DNA of 64,000 nucleotides from Oceanobacillus neutriphilus (GTDB lineage Bacteria > Bacillota > Bacilli > Bacillales > Amphibacillaceae). Where the stretch lies: the NCBI RefSeq assembly GCF_014645515.1, contig NZ_BMLW01000002.1, positions 1-64,000 on the forward strand. The letters are read 5' to 3'. This document shows positions 1-9,472 of the stretch, in pieces. Below the pieces are notes generated by a model. That model did not search any database, was not told where the DNA came from, and saw nothing but the letters and a program-made list of their open reading frames with translations. Positions within the stretch are counted from its first letter, which is position 1; every line of letters begins with the position of its first letter. A program made the position numbers and the translations under genes.

Positions 1-211
1 CTGACCAATTCATTATAAAGGATTTTTTTATGGCTTAAAACAGTAAAAACCGAAAATTAGGATTATTTTGTATTATTAGACATAATTAATGCAATGCTAG
101 TGATATGAAGTAGGTAATCCAATCAGAAAGGATAAAATTAAAGGGGTTTTAAGAGCCTTAAAGTGGAAAAGGTTCCCTACAGATGACGGTTCTAACATTA
201 CTAAACAAACG

Positions 212-754
212 TTGATAAAAGAATACAAAAATCATAATGCTTGGTCAGATTTTCTTTATGAACACTTTGGTTTGTATGCAGCAATTTCATTTATTTTTGG
301 CTCTGATATACTTTCAGATTATATTAGTGACGATTTAGAAGAATTGTCTAAGCTAGCGAAAGGATCACATATTGGACAATTAGAATTTTCGATGTTGAGC
401 ATTGTATTACCCAAAGAATATTTAATGGAATACGATTATAATTTTTTATACTCTTTTAATAAATCAATTCAAAATCTTATAAATCAAATTAGTTTAGAAG
501 GCAATTTAGTTGCACATAAGGCTATTGATGAAATTAGTCTATATTTAATTGTAAAAGAAGCTGAGATTTTAATGGAGGAAATTGGAAATAATTTATCTGA
601 ACATGATGCTAAAACATTTGCTCATTGGGACGAATGGATTTTTGATATATTTGATGACATGGATGTAGAAACTTTTTTATTCTCAGACTTAAGCCTATTC
701 GTTCCAGAAACATATCAATTTGATAATTGGTTTAAAGACCAATTCTATTTATAA
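212..754 (+). CDS. Acidic protein of unknown function
   Basis: I do not recognise this 180-residue protein. It is acidic and rich in Asp, Glu, Phe and aromatic residues in its last third, with no signal peptide and no convincing membrane segment. The start given is a TTG with no good ribosome binding site. The same frame stays open upstream to a TGA at 101-103, and that stretch reads as plausible protein, so the true N-terminus may be longer (for example an ATT at 137 behind AGAAAGG) or the gene may be a 5'-truncated fragment. Its acidic character and isolation would suit an immunity protein or a mobile-element remnant, but this is speculation. A hairpin lies about 100 bases downstream. Confidence 0.55.
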   Translation: MIKEYKNHNAWSDFLYEHFGLYAAISFIFGSDILSDYISDDLEELSKLAKGSHIGQLEFSMLSIVLPKEYLMEYDYNFLYSFNKSIQNLINQISLEGNLVAHKAIDEISLYLIVKEAEILMEEIGNNLSEHDAKTFAHWDEWIFDIFDDMDVETFLFSDLSLFVPETYQFDNWFKDQFYL

Positions 755-858
755 TCCATGGAATACTTTAATACAATCAATGAGTTCTTCTAGTACGATT
801 AGACAGTAAAAATCACACGAAAATACCGCGCTGCTTTAAACAACTCCCATGGCAAAAC

Positions 859-897
859 TAGCCTTTCTACAAGACTCATCATCTTGTTAAAAGGCTA
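859..897 (+). terminator. Hairpin downstream of the first gene
   Basis: TAGCCTTT at 859-866 pairs with AAAGGCTA at 890-897, and inside it ACAAGA pairs with TCTTGT. A weakly T-rich stretch follows on the + strand. This could end transcription of the unknown + strand gene. Confidence 0.5.
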
Positions 898-1327
898 AGT
901 TTATTATATTTACACTACTTTTATTGTCTTTTTCAAATAGAAACTTGTCTCTCCCTACCTCTCACCCCTTCATTCTTTCGTTGTGCATTAAAATAAATTT
1001 GTATCGAAACTTGATTTTAGTGATTTCGAAGTACAAAAACGGGTATTTTCCGTTCATTTTCCCCGTTTCTTTCCCCTCTTTTTTCTCATGTTAATAGAGT
1101 TTTATCTCGAACTTTTTTCTCTCTTTTTTTATCAAACCTTGATTCCACGGGCGTTGTCGGGCTATTTTTGTGCTTGTGACAAATCTTTATTCAAATTTTT
1201 AGGGAACAAAAGCGCGCGGAGGAGACAATTGTTTATTTTAAGGGATAAATGTTTTTTAAATTGCTACAACTTCCTCTCCAACAACGCCACCAACTCAACA
1301 TGGATTAAGCGTTTTAAAAACATATAA
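898..1327. other. Non-coding stretch, nothing recognised
   Basis: This AT-rich and pyrimidine-rich stretch lies beyond the 3' end of rlmCD. The only reading frame (1088-1327, +) has a composition typical of chance translation and no ribosome binding site. I see no RNA gene. Confidence 0.5.
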
Positions 1328-2707
1328 TTATTCACTTCGTTCTATGTTACAAATAAGTTCAACGTGCCCCGTATTCGGAAACATATCCACCGGCTGAACT
1401 TCCTTCGTCTCAAAACCGCCATCCTCCAAAATCCTTAAATCTCTCGCCAGCGTCGAAGGATTACAAGAAACATAAACAATCCGCTTTGGCTCCATTGCAA
1501 TCATCGCTTCCAGAAACTCCGGATCACAGCCCTTTCTCGGAGGATCAACAACAATCACATCCGGATTCAGCCCTTCCTTCTTCCACTTAGGCATTACCTT
1601 TTCAGCCTGTCCTACTGTAAATTCCACATTATCTATTCCGTTACGCGCTGTATTCTTCTTCGCATCTTCAATCGCTTCCGGAACAACTTCAATACCATAA
1701 ACTTTTTTAGCTTTCTGAGCAAGGAAAAGAGAAATCGTACCTATTCCGCAATATGCATCAATCACAATATCATTTTCATCGATATTGGCATATTCCAAAG
1801 CTTTATCATAAAGCACTTTTGTCTGAACCGGATTGACCTGATAAAAGGACTTCGGTGAAATCGCAAAGGTAAGATCGCCTATTGTATCAAGAATATAGGC
1901 TGCACCCCATAGCACTTTTGTCTTTTTCCCTAAAATAACATTCGTACGCTGATCATTAATATTCTGAACAATTGAGCTGATAAATGGGAATTTTTCTGTC
2001 AATTCTTCAATAATTTGCTCTTTCGCTGGCAGCTTTGCTGTACGTGTTACAAAGACAACCATCATCTCTCCTGTGAAATGGCCTGTCCGGATCATAATAT
2101 GGCGCAATTCGCCGCGATGCGTTTTTTCATCATAAGCTTTGACACCATATTTATTCATTAGATGGCGAACAAATGGAAGGACCTCGTTCATTGCATGATT
2201 GTGAACATGGCAGGTATCTTGATTTTGTAAAATCCGGTGGCTTCTTTTCTGGTAGTAGCCTGTAATTAATTCACCGTTTTTTTCATCCACAGGAATTTGA
2301 ATCTTGTTTCGATAATGAGAAGGATCCTCCATACCAATAATCGGAGAAATAAGAACATGCTCCAGATGTGCTACTTTTTTCATCACATTGTGAACCTGAT
2401 TCTGCTTCATCTGTAATTGAAGAGGGTAGCTCATATGCTGAAGCTGGCATCCTCCGCAATACACATGACAGGTCGGCTCTACACGTTCCGGGCTTGTTTT
2501 TTTCAATTCTAACAGCTTCCCGAAGCCGTAGTTTTTATTCACTTTGACTACTTTAATCACGGCTTCTTCTCCCGGTAAGGTCTTCGGAATAAATAAGGGG
2601 TAGCCGTCTACTTTCCCTACGCCGCTTCCTTCATGGGTTATATCTTCAATTGTAATAGTTAGTTGTTCATTTTTTTGAACAGGGGTATTTCCTGTTGATT
2701 TCGCCAT
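1328..2707 (-). CDS. rlmCD: 23S rRNA (uracil-C5)-methyltransferase RlmCD
   Basis: SAM-dependent methyltransferase of the RumA/TrmA family, which in Bacillus makes m5U747 and m5U1939 in 23S rRNA. An N-terminal TRAM domain (about residues 12-70) is followed by cysteines 80, 84 and 87 plus a later Cys near 165, the expected 4Fe-4S ligands. The C-terminal Rossmann methyltransferase has DAYCGIGT, the DPPRKGCD motif and the catalytic cysteine in SCNPSTLARD. Full length for the family. The second of two close ATGs (2707) is better placed behind AGAGG. As in B. subtilis (yefA), it is the last gene of the gat-dgkB block. The single- versus dual-site assignment is from family knowledge. Confidence 0.93.
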   Translation of the reverse strand: MAKSTGNTPVQKNEQLTITIEDITHEGSGVGKVDGYPLFIPKTLPGEEAVIKVVKVNKNYGFGKLLELKKTSPERVEPTCHVYCGGCQLQHMSYPLQLQMKQNQVHNVMKKVAHLEHVLISPIIGMEDPSHYRNKIQIPVDEKNGELITGYYQKRSHRILQNQDTCHVHNHAMNEVLPFVRHLMNKYGVKAYDEKTHRGELRHIMIRTGHFTGEMMVVFVTRTAKLPAKEQIIEELTEKFPFISSIVQNINDQRTNVILGKKTKVLWGAAYILDTIGDLTFAISPKSFYQVNPVQTKVLYDKALEYANIDENDIVIDAYCGIGTISLFLAQKAKKVYGIEVVPEAIEDAKKNTARNGIDNVEFTVGQAEKVMPKWKKEGLNPDVIVVDPPRKGCDPEFLEAMIAMEPKRIVYVSCNPSTLARDLRILEDGGFETKEVQPVDMFPNTGHVELICNIERSE

Positions 2708-2857
2708 TTTCATCTTCCTCTATTTCCGTAATCGACTTTAATACCTTATTTTATCATATGCGTTTGAAGAACAACAACTGTCCTTGTTTATTGAACCACT
2801 TCATTTGTAAGGAGCTATGGTAATTTTTTGCAACAAATCAAAAAGGATTAAATCTGC

Positions 2858-2900
2858 ATAATAAAAGCCTCCCAAACAATCTCATGTTCAGAGGCTTTAA
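2858..2900 (-). terminator. Rho-independent terminator of dgkB
   Basis: AAAGCCTC at 2864-2871 pairs with GAGGCTTT at 2891-2898. On the minus strand the stem is followed by TTTTATTATG. It begins right after the dgkB stop codon and separates dgkB from rlmCD. Confidence 0.8.
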
Positions 2901-2903
2901 TAA

Positions 2904-3818
2904 TTATTTCAAATCTTCCTGATGCTCAATAAAATCAGCTGGAACCAAAAATTCAATATGCTCCTGAAGATTAATAAATTCTCCCGGCAGCAGACCGCCA
3001 TATTCTCCATCAATATTCAGCTGCATTTTTTCCTCATTGGTAACCTTAATCCGCTTTGCCTGCGTATAGATAATATTCTTACTTTTTAAATGCTCTCCCC
3101 GAAGTGCGAGTGTAGCAATTTGAATAAATTCTGCCAGATTTGTTTTCTTTAAAATAAGAACATCAAAATACCCATCATTTAAACGCGCATCAGGAGCAAG
3201 CTTTTCAAAACCGCCGACGGAATTCGTATTAGAAATTAGAAAAAGCATAATATCCTCTTCCAGCACCTGATCATCATATTCTATCTTTACCCTGGCCGCT
3301 TTTAAGGAAGGGAGCATTTCAATACCTTTCATGTAATATGCCAATTGGCCTATCATTGTTTTTAATTTACTGGGCACATCATATGTTAATTCTGTCAGCT
3401 TCCCGCCTCCAGCAATATTGATAAAATAATGCTCATTCACTTTTCCAATATCTAATTTCATCGAATTGCCTTCCAAAATAATGTCCGCTGCTTTACCGAT
3501 ATCCTTAGGAATACTGAGAGCTCTTGCAAAATCATTTGTTGTTCCGGCAGGTAAGATTGCCAGCTTTGGGCGATGCTCCTGTTCTGCCATTCCGTGAATG
3601 ATTTCATTAATTGTACCGTCTCCGCCGGCGGCAACAATTAACTCATAGCCTCTTTCTACAGCTGTTTTAGCTGCAGCAGTAGCGTCTCCCTCACAGGTCG
3701 TTGCATGTGCTGACGTCTCATATCCTGCTTTTTCCAGCTTTTCCAAGATATTTGGTAATTCTTTTTTGACAGCTTCGCGTCCCGAAGTTGGGTTATAAAT
3801 GATTCGGGCCTTTTTCAT
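2904..3818 (-). CDS. dgkB: Diacylglycerol kinase DgkB
   Basis: Soluble lipid kinase that phosphorylates diacylglycerol to phosphatidic acid, returning DAG released by lipoteichoic acid synthesis to phospholipid synthesis. The protein (304 residues) has the DAGK catalytic-domain pattern: a YNPTSG stretch near residue 8, the nucleotide-binding GGDGTINE motif at 65-72, and PAGTTNDFAR further on. The ATG follows GGGGAGGAAAG. It lies downstream of gatB, as yerQ/dgkB does in B. subtilis, but here a gap of almost 500 bases separates the two. It has its own terminator. DgkB, not a YegS-like relative of unknown lipid specificity, is chosen because of synteny. Confidence 0.9.
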   Translation of the reverse strand: MKKARIIYNPTSGREAVKKELPNILEKLEKAGYETSAHATTCEGDATAAAKTAVERGYELIVAAGGDGTINEIIHGMAEQEHRPKLAILPAGTTNDFARALSIPKDIGKAADIILEGNSMKLDIGKVNEHYFINIAGGGKLTELTYDVPSKLKTMIGQLAYYMKGIEMLPSLKAARVKIEYDDQVLEEDIMLFLISNTNSVGGFEKLAPDARLNDGYFDVLILKKTNLAEFIQIATLALRGEHLKSKNIIYTQAKRIKVTNEEKMQLNIDGEYGGLLPGEFINLQEHIEFLVPADFIEHQEDLK

Positions 3819-4308
3819 GTTCTTTCCTCCCCATACGGTCCAGTCGATATTGTAAACTGCTTCTTTTCAGACACGTATAAATTAAAATGAACCTCGATTA
3901 TTGAGAGGTTTTTACTTTGTTACATACATTGCATAGAACTCAGCTAAAAAATATATCATGTATTGTAAAACGAAACCTCACATATTAAAAATTCCCGTGA
4001 GGTGATATCCTTTATCATGTTAGATAAAGCTATTCATATATTTAACTCTCCAGAAAATACCTCTGAAATCTTACTATATGCTTCCTATGAAACAAACTCG
4101 CCTAATCCATATCATAGCCCTTTTTTATATGTTTGAAAAGCAAAATGAACAAAAAATTACAGGCTTCGATAAATTGAAACTGTTTTCTACAATGGCTGCT
4201 GATGCATTTTTCATCTTTTTCCATTGGATAGGCTGCCACATTTGATTTCTGCGACAGCCTACCTGTTATATCTTTCTTATTCTTTTGCTTTTTTCACAGC
4301 AAGAGAGT
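3819..4308. other. gatB-dgkB intergenic region with two tiny + strand frames
   Basis: No established gene. On the + strand a 39-codon frame (4017-4136) follows GTGAGGTGAT, and an overlapping 52-codon frame (4087-4245) ends at the hairpin 4229-4261. Neither resembles a protein I know, and they may be decayed sequence. Any promoter driving dgkB would lie here, but I could not define one. Confidence 0.3.
4229..4261. terminator. Hairpin between gatB and dgkB
   Basis: TAGGCTG at 4229-4235 pairs with CAGCCTA at 4255-4261. A moderately T-rich tract follows on the + strand and none on the minus strand, so it is not a clear gatB terminator. Confidence 0.35.
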
Positions 4309-5739
4309 TTATCTCTTCTCTAGTTCAGCTGCAAGAATCTGATTTACAAGCGGCGGGTTCGCCTGTCCTTTTGTTGCTTTCATAATTTGCCCGACCAGGA
4401 AGCCTTTTGCTTTTTTCTTCCCGTCCTTGAAATCAATGATAGACTGTTCATTTTGATCAAGAATTTCATTTACAATCTGTTTTAATTGCTCTGGATCAGA
4501 AATTTGAACCAGACCTTGTTCTTCAACGATTTTTTCCGGGTCGCCGCCATTTTCAACCAGCTCGGCAAAGACCTTCTTGGCAATTTTAGATGAGATTGTG
4601 CCGTTCTCAATCAATTTAACCATTTTCGCCAGAGCATCTGGTGTAATTGCCAGCTCTTCAATTTCTTTGTAATGCTTATTCATATAAGCAGAAACTTCTC
4701 CCATTAACCAGTTGGATACTTGTTTCACATCTGCTCCATGGCCTACTGCTTCTTCAAAGAAATCAGACATCTGCTTGGATGCTGTTAAAACATTTGCATC
4801 ATACTCAGATAATTCTAATTCATTCACATAGCGGGCTCTTCTTGCATCTGGAAGCTCTGGAATTTCACTGCGGATCCTTTCCTTCCAGGCCTCGTCAATA
4901 TACAACGGTACAAGATCCGGTTCCGGGAAATAACGATAGTCATCAGAGCCTTCTTTGATACGCATCAGAATGGTTTCTTTTGTTTTTTCATCGTAACGGC
5001 GTGTTTCCTGCAGGATTTCTCCACCGGATAATAATACTTTTTCCTGGCGTTTTTCTTCAAATTCTAATCCTTTTTGGACAAAGGAGAAGGAGTTTAAGTT
5101 TTTCAATTCTGCTTTTGTACCAAATTCTTCTTGTCCGATTGGACGAAGCGAAATATTGGCATCACAGCGTAAAGAACCTTCCTGCATCTTCACATCAGAT
5201 ACACCTGTATATTGAATAATATTTTTCAGCTTTTCCAAGTACGCATAAGCTTCTTCCGGGGAACGCATATCCGGTTCAGACACAATTTCAATTAATGGTG
5301 TTCCCTGACGGTTGTAATCGACATATGAGTAGCCGTCTTCCCCATGTGTTAATTTTCCTGCGTCCTCTTCCAGGTGCAGGCGGGTAATACCGATTTTTTT
5401 CTTCTTACCATTTACTTCAATTTCAATCCAGCCATGCTCCCCAATCGGCTGATCGAATTGCGAGATTTGATAAGCTTTCGGATTATCCGGGTAGAAGTAG
5501 TTTTTACGGTCAAATTTCGTATCTGTTGCTACTTCACAATTGAGTGCCATTGCAGCCTTCATTGCAAAGTTTACCGCTTCTTCATTTAATACCGGTAATG
5601 TTCCTGGATAGCCTAAATCAATTGGATTCACATTTGTATTTGGTGCAGAACCAAATTCATTCGTACTCGGGCTGAATATTTTTGATGCTGTTTTTAATTC
5701 TACGTGTACCTCAAGTCCAATAATCGTTTCGAAATTCAT
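4309..5739 (-). CDS. gatB: Asp-tRNA(Asn)/Glu-tRNA(Gln) amidotransferase subunit B
   Basis: GatB (476 residues) is the tRNA-binding and kinase subunit of GatCAB, which activates misacylated Glu-tRNA(Gln) or Asp-tRNA(Asn) with ATP and amidates it using ammonia from GatA. The N-terminus has the family start [13 protein letters not shown], followed by the cradle domain. The C-terminal YqeY-like helical tail ends with a KATKGQANP motif. Its ATG overlaps the gatA stop by one base (TAATG), which points to translational coupling. The order gatC-gatA-gatB is as in Bacillus. Such bacteria normally lack GlnRS and depend on this enzyme. Confidence 0.97.
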   Translation of the reverse strand: MNFETIIGLEVHVELKTASKIFSPSTNEFGSAPNTNVNPIDLGYPGTLPVLNEEAVNFAMKAAMALNCEVATDTKFDRKNYFYPDNPKAYQISQFDQPIGEHGWIEIEVNGKKKKIGITRLHLEEDAGKLTHGEDGYSYVDYNRQGTPLIEIVSEPDMRSPEEAYAYLEKLKNIIQYTGVSDVKMQEGSLRCDANISLRPIGQEEFGTKAELKNLNSFSFVQKGLEFEEKRQEKVLLSGGEILQETRRYDEKTKETILMRIKEGSDDYRYFPEPDLVPLYIDEAWKERIRSEIPELPDARRARYVNELELSEYDANVLTASKQMSDFFEEAVGHGADVKQVSNWLMGEVSAYMNKHYKEIEELAITPDALAKMVKLIENGTISSKIAKKVFAELVENGGDPEKIVEEQGLVQISDPEQLKQIVNEILDQNEQSIIDFKDGKKKAKGFLVGQIMKATKGQANPPLVNQILAAELEKR

Positions 5740-7205
5740 TACTTGGCACCTCCCAGTTGAGGTCGTTTTTTATGGTGTTCTGTTGCTTGTTCAAATGCGT
5801 GTGCAGCACGATAAACAGTACTTTCATCAAAATAGTTTCCAATAATCTGCAGGCCGATCGGCAGCCCTTCTTCGGAGAAACCGCATGGAATAGAGATTCC
5901 AGGCACACCTGCTAAGTTAACAGGAATGGTCAGGATATCATTCACATACATAGTTAAAGGATCGCTTGTTTTTTCTCCAACTTTAAACGCTGGTGTTGGT
6001 GTTGTCGGTCCGACAATCACATCATATTCTTCTAAAATTTTATCAAAATTATTTTTAATTAATGTACGTACCTTTTGTGCTTTTTTATAGTAAGCATCGT
6101 AGTAGCCGGAGCTAAGTGCGAAGGTTCCAAGCATAATACGGCGTTTCACTTCATCACCAAAGCCCTCACTGCGGGATTTCACGAACATATCCAGCATATT
6201 TTCTGCTTTCTCTGAACGAACACCGTAGCGGACGCCGTCAAAACGGGCTAAGTTCGCAGATGCCTCTGAGGATGATAGTAAATAATAAGTTGCCAATGCA
6301 TATTTAGAGTGCGGTAAAGAAACCTCTTCCCAGGTTGCACCAAGTGATTCATAGACCTTTAATGCTTCCATCACAGAATTCTTCACTTCTTCCGAAACAC
6401 CTTCTGCCAGGTATTCCTTAGGTACAGCGATTTTTAAGCCCTTCACGTCACCGGTTAATGCTTCTGTATAAGCCGGAACGTCTACATCAGCACTGGTAGA
6501 GTCCATTTTGTCATGACCAGCAATAACTTCCATCACGCGTGCATTATCCTCTACTGTGCGGGTTAACGGGCCAATCTGATCTAACGAAGAGGCAAATGCC
6601 ACAAGACCAAAACGGGATACACGGCCGTATGTCGGCTTCATTCCAACTACACCACAGAACGCTGCCGGCTGACGGATAGATCCGCCTGTATCAGAACCCA
6701 GTGAGAACAATACTTCACCGGCCGCTACTGCTGCAGCTGATCCGCCGCTGGAACCGCCTGGAACATGATCTGTATTCCATGGATTACGAGTCGGTTCGTA
6801 TCCGGAATTTTCATTAGAAGAACCCATTGCAAATTCATCCATATTTAATTTGCCGACAGCAACCGGATTTTCCGCCTCCAGCTTATCAACAACTGTTGCA
6901 TTGTACAATGGATCTGTAAAGTTATCTAAAAACTGACTTGCACAGGTAGTACGAAGCCCTTTTGTGACGATATTGTCCTTAATACCTGCAGGAATGCCGA
7001 ATAAGATTCCGGATTTATCCTCGCGCTTGTCCAATTCTCTCGCTTTTTCCAATGCTTTTTCTTCGTCAAGTGTTAAGAATGCGTGCACATCTCCATCCAC
7101 TTCTTTAATTTGCTCGTAAGACTCTTTTACCAACTCTTCTACAGTAATCTCAAGATTATGTAATTTTGCTTCTAATTCTTTTATTGTATAGTCAAACAAA
7201 GACAT
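5739..7205 (-). CDS. gatA: Glutamyl-tRNA(Gln) amidotransferase subunit A
   Basis: Amidase-signature subunit that hydrolyses glutamine and channels ammonia to GatB. Starting from the ATG at 7205 behind GGGAGGG, it is 488 residues, the usual size. The longer open frame upstream overlaps gatC and is not used. The Lys-cisSer-Ser triad is visible as Lys76 (in GIKDN), Ser152 (in GGSSGGS) and Ser176 (in DTGGSIRQP). The gene sits 17 bases after gatC and overlaps gatB by one base, so the three form one translational unit. Confidence 0.97.
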   Translation of the reverse strand: MSLFDYTIKELEAKLHNLEITVEELVKESYEQIKEVDGDVHAFLTLDEEKALEKARELDKREDKSGILFGIPAGIKDNIVTKGLRTTCASQFLDNFTDPLYNATVVDKLEAENPVAVGKLNMDEFAMGSSNENSGYEPTRNPWNTDHVPGGSSGGSAAAVAAGEVLFSLGSDTGGSIRQPAAFCGVVGMKPTYGRVSRFGLVAFASSLDQIGPLTRTVEDNARVMEVIAGHDKMDSTSADVDVPAYTEALTGDVKGLKIAVPKEYLAEGVSEEVKNSVMEALKVYESLGATWEEVSLPHSKYALATYYLLSSSEASANLARFDGVRYGVRSEKAENMLDMFVKSRSEGFGDEVKRRIMLGTFALSSGYYDAYYKKAQKVRTLIKNNFDKILEEYDVIVGPTTPTPAFKVGEKTSDPLTMYVNDILTIPVNLAGVPGISIPCGFSEEGLPIGLQIIGNYFDESTVYRAAHAFEQATEHHKKRPQLGGAK

Positions 7206-7222
7206 AAATCCTATTCCCTCCT

Positions 7223-7513
7223 TTATTCTAAGATCGATGGCACGCGGATTTGCCCATCTTTTTGATCTGGAGCATTCTTCAATGCTTCCTCTTGCGTAAT
7301 CCATTTTTTAGGTTCATCTTTACGCATCACATTTTTCAAATCCAATACGTGTGTTGTCGGCTTGACATTCTCTGTATCTAACTCATTCAGCTGTTCAGCA
7401 TATTCAATGATTGCACTCAGCTCGTTTGCCATCTGTTCAACGGCTTCATCATCAAATTCTAAGCGTGCCAGATTAGCTACATGCTTTACTTGTTCTTTTG
7501 AAATCTCTGCCAT
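7223..7513 (-). CDS. gatC: Glutamyl-tRNA(Gln) amidotransferase subunit C
   Basis: Small (96-residue) subunit that wraps the GatA-GatB interface and stabilises the complex. The family pattern is clear: an N-terminal helix with [10 protein letters not shown], a middle [16 protein letters not shown] segment, then the [14 protein letters not shown] belt and a C-terminal segment ending in VPSILE. The ATG follows a strong GGAGG. It is the first gene of the gat unit, and a candidate promoter lies about 110 bases upstream. No T-box leader is visible. Confidence 0.95.
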   Translation of the reverse strand: MAEISKEQVKHVANLARLEFDDEAVEQMANELSAIIEYAEQLNELDTENVKPTTHVLDLKNVMRKDEPKKWITQEEALKNAPDQKDGQIRVPSILE

Positions 7514-7621
7514 TCGTTAAACCTCCAAAATTCGTAGTAGTTATATTTATAATATGCTACCGTAATAGCACTTATATTCCAGCATGGATTCAAGGTTATT
7601 TATATTGTTCAACAAATTAAT

Positions 7622-7636
7622 ATTATATCATAATTT
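7622..7636 (-). promoter_or_regulatory. Candidate extended -10 promoter of gatCAB
   Basis: On the minus strand TATGATATAAT gives a perfect TATAAT (7622-7627) with an upstream TG. No good -35 is visible. It lies about 110 bases before the gatC start. Confidence 0.4.
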
Positions 7637-7659
7637 CTTTTGTATATTATAGTATGTGT

Positions 7660-7730
7660 TCAAAAAGTCCGATAAATAAGATCAAGAAGTTCACCGTGTC
7701 ATTTTTATTGAACTTTTTGAACATCCTCTT
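7660..7730. repeat. Short dispersed inverted repeat upstream of gatC
   Basis: GTTCAAAAAGTCCGATAAATAA on + pairs with TTTATTGAACTTTTTGAAC at its other end, making an imperfect stem-loop. The arm GTTCAAAAAGTCCG recurs at 42367-42383 and 51603-51618, upstream of purE and pbuG. A 25-codon frame (7647-7724, minus) is written through it. Confidence 0.6.
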
Positions 7731-7755
7731 ATTATCATTTTATTTAACACTATTG

Positions 7756-7785
7756 ATAATAGCAAAATCAGCTGGTCCAAGGCAA
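7756..7785 (-). promoter_or_regulatory. Weak candidate promoter between the regulator and gatC
   Basis: TTGCCT (7780-7785) and TATTAT (7756-7761) are spaced by 18 bases on the minus strand, downstream of the regulator's terminator. It would transcribe the short repeat and then gatC. Confidence 0.3.
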
Positions 7786-7800
7786 GTTTATAACTCCACG

Positions 7801-7857
7801 CAAAAAACCAAATCATTCTATATTTACAATTAATAGTATAGAATAACTTGGTTTTAA
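7801..7857 (-). terminator. Terminator of the HTH-TPR regulator gene
   Basis: A long stem pairs AAACCAA-TTATTCTATA with TATAGAAT-TTTGGTTT, and TTTTTT follows on the minus strand. It lies just after the regulator stop codon. Confidence 0.8.
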
Positions 7858-7871
7858 ACATTAAAATGAAA

Positions 7872-9140
7872 TTAGATATGTGCAATATGCTTGTAAATTT
7901 GACTTGCTTCTCTATAGTGCAGGGCAGCATCCTTGTAATTATTATTACTTTCATAATGCTTCGCTAAAAATTCGGAATAAAGAATGAAGTTACCATAGTC
8001 CTTCTGTTTCTTTAACAGCGGCAGGAGGTCATTAACTAACAGCTGCTCGAACTGATTTAATTGTTCATCTAACAGATAACTGTAGCTCCGTAAAATATAT
8101 TTATATATGACGTATGGCTGTTTATCCTTCAAGTCATAAAATGCACTTAACCCATAATCAATATATTCTTCAGCTTCATCATAATAATTGGAATGATAAT
8201 ATTCACGTACAAGTAACGATGCTACTTCTACTTTAATGCTGGCCCGTACATCCTGATCATCCAAAACCTTTTTATAGTATTCAATTGCTCTTGTCGAATC
8301 ACCCTTTGACGCATACAGATAACCAAAATTCTGGTAAATCTTTTGAATAATATTTTTATCATTGATTGTTTGTGCAAGCTGTAAGCCGAGTGTGAAATTC
8401 TTAATTGCCTTTTCATAAAATTTAATATGACTGTAACATATTCCTAAGATATTGTGGACTCGTGCACAACGTAAGAATTTATATTGCTTCATATACATTT
8501 CCAGAGCTTCATCAGCATATTCAATTGCTTCGAGAGAATTTCTCAACCTGGAATGCGTCATAGAAATACAATACTTTAAATCTGCTTCTGCTTCTTCATT
8601 CAACCGGTAACTCTCTGTAATTTTTTCAGCCCGTTTATATTGATACATGGAGTGATAATAGTTCTTCAAAGAATAACTGTAGCGGCCGTTAAACTTATAC
8701 CAGTAATATTGTTCTTCGATGCTGAATGTATTCACAGCCTCTTTTAACTGGGTAATTTTATTGGCAGCAAGATCCTTTCTATCAATTAATATAAAGTATT
8801 TGATCTTATGAATCTCAAACATAATTAGATGGTTTGAATAGTTTTTATCCATCAGATTTTGAATTTCTCTGTACGATGCTTCCATATCATGCTCGCTGCT
8901 GCTCTCATCAAGCATTGTATACCAGTTCTCACACAGCTCTCCTATTTCTTGATCCTGACTGTGATCCGTGGTAATACTCAGACGTTGACATAATTTCCTG
9001 ATTATGTCCTCATTAGGTTCTGTTTTTTGATTTTCAATCTTAGATAAATAGGATAAGGAAACAATTCCCTCCGACAGCTCCCCTAAAGTCATTTTCTGCT
9101 TCGTGCGTTGAATTTTAATGTATGTCCCGATCGCTATCAT
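7872..9140 (-). CDS. HTH-TPR transcriptional regulator (RRNPPA/NprR-like)
   Basis: A protein of 422 residues with an N-terminal XRE-type helix-turn-helix (about residues 3-60, with SYLSKIENQKTEPNE) followed by a long array of tetratricopeptide-like helices (about 90-415). This build is that of peptide-pheromone receptors such as NprR and PlcR, and of other TPR regulators; I cannot tell whether it binds a peptide. The ATG at 9140 has GGGGTGA in front; a GTG four codons upstream is less well placed. It is inserted between camS and gatC, a position I believe is empty in B. subtilis. A 32-base palindrome lies about 60 bases upstream. It has its own terminator. Confidence 0.8.
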   Translation of the reverse strand: MIAIGTYIKIQRTKQKMTLGELSEGIVSLSYLSKIENQKTEPNEDIIRKLCQRLSITTDHSQDQEIGELCENWYTMLDESSSEHDMEASYREIQNLMDKNYSNHLIMFEIHKIKYFILIDRKDLAANKITQLKEAVNTFSIEEQYYWYKFNGRYSYSLKNYYHSMYQYKRAEKITESYRLNEEAEADLKYCISMTHSRLRNSLEAIEYADEALEMYMKQYKFLRCARVHNILGICYSHIKFYEKAIKNFTLGLQLAQTINDKNIIQKIYQNFGYLYASKGDSTRAIEYYKKVLDDQDVRASIKVEVASLLVREYYHSNYYDEAEEYIDYGLSAFYDLKDKQPYVIYKYILRSYSYLLDEQLNQFEQLLVNDLLPLLKKQKDYGNFILYSEFLAKHYESNNNYKDAALHYREASQIYKHIAHI

Positions 9141-9201
9141 ATTTTCTTTCACCCCACGATTTGTTTAAACTTTTATAGCTTATCCTATTTTTCTTTTCAT
9201 A

Positions 9202-9233
9202 AATAAAGAAAATTAGTTCTAATGTTCTTTATT
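9202..9233. promoter_or_regulatory. 32-base palindrome upstream of the regulator gene
   Basis: AATAAAGAA-A-ATTAG-TT-CTAAT-G-TTCTTTATT is a near-perfect inverted repeat with one mismatched pair. It is 62 bases before the regulator ATG, so it may be an autoregulatory operator. Confidence 0.5.
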
Positions 9234-9374
9234 AGTTTGTAAGCTATTTTATTAACTCATTCCCACTACCTTTATAATTTCTACACATCTATTGTACCAT
9301 ACTCTGCCCCTCTTCGATTTGGGAAAATAAGCGTCAGAAACGCTAATTAACATTCATTTTCCCGAAAAATTTTC

Positions 9375-9432
9375 TCAAAAAAAGAAAATTCACTGTCACT
9401 AACTGATAAAACTGCTAGTAACAGTAAATTTC
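9375..9432 (-). terminator. Terminator of the pcrB-pcrA-ligA-camS operon
   Basis: AAATTTACTGTTACTA pairs, with several G-U pairs, with TAGTGACAGTGAATTT (9386-9401/9416-9431). TCTTTTTTTG follows on the minus strand, about 40 bases past the camS stop. Confidence 0.8.
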
Positions 9433-9472
9433 CTAAAGTTTTAAAGTATTTATCTTGCTTTTGTAACATACT

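Noticed and set aside
1088-1327. A 79-codon + strand frame downstream of rlmCD
   Set aside because: No ribosome binding site or family resemblance, and the sequence is simply pyrimidine-rich non-coding DNA.
5711-5908. Frames on either strand inside gatA, gatB, ligA, pcrA, purL and other well-identified genes
   Set aside because: All overlap strongly identified genes fully and have no signals of their own.
7514-7640. T-box leader before gatCAB
   Set aside because: No T-box consensus, specifier hairpin or terminator/antiterminator pair could be found.
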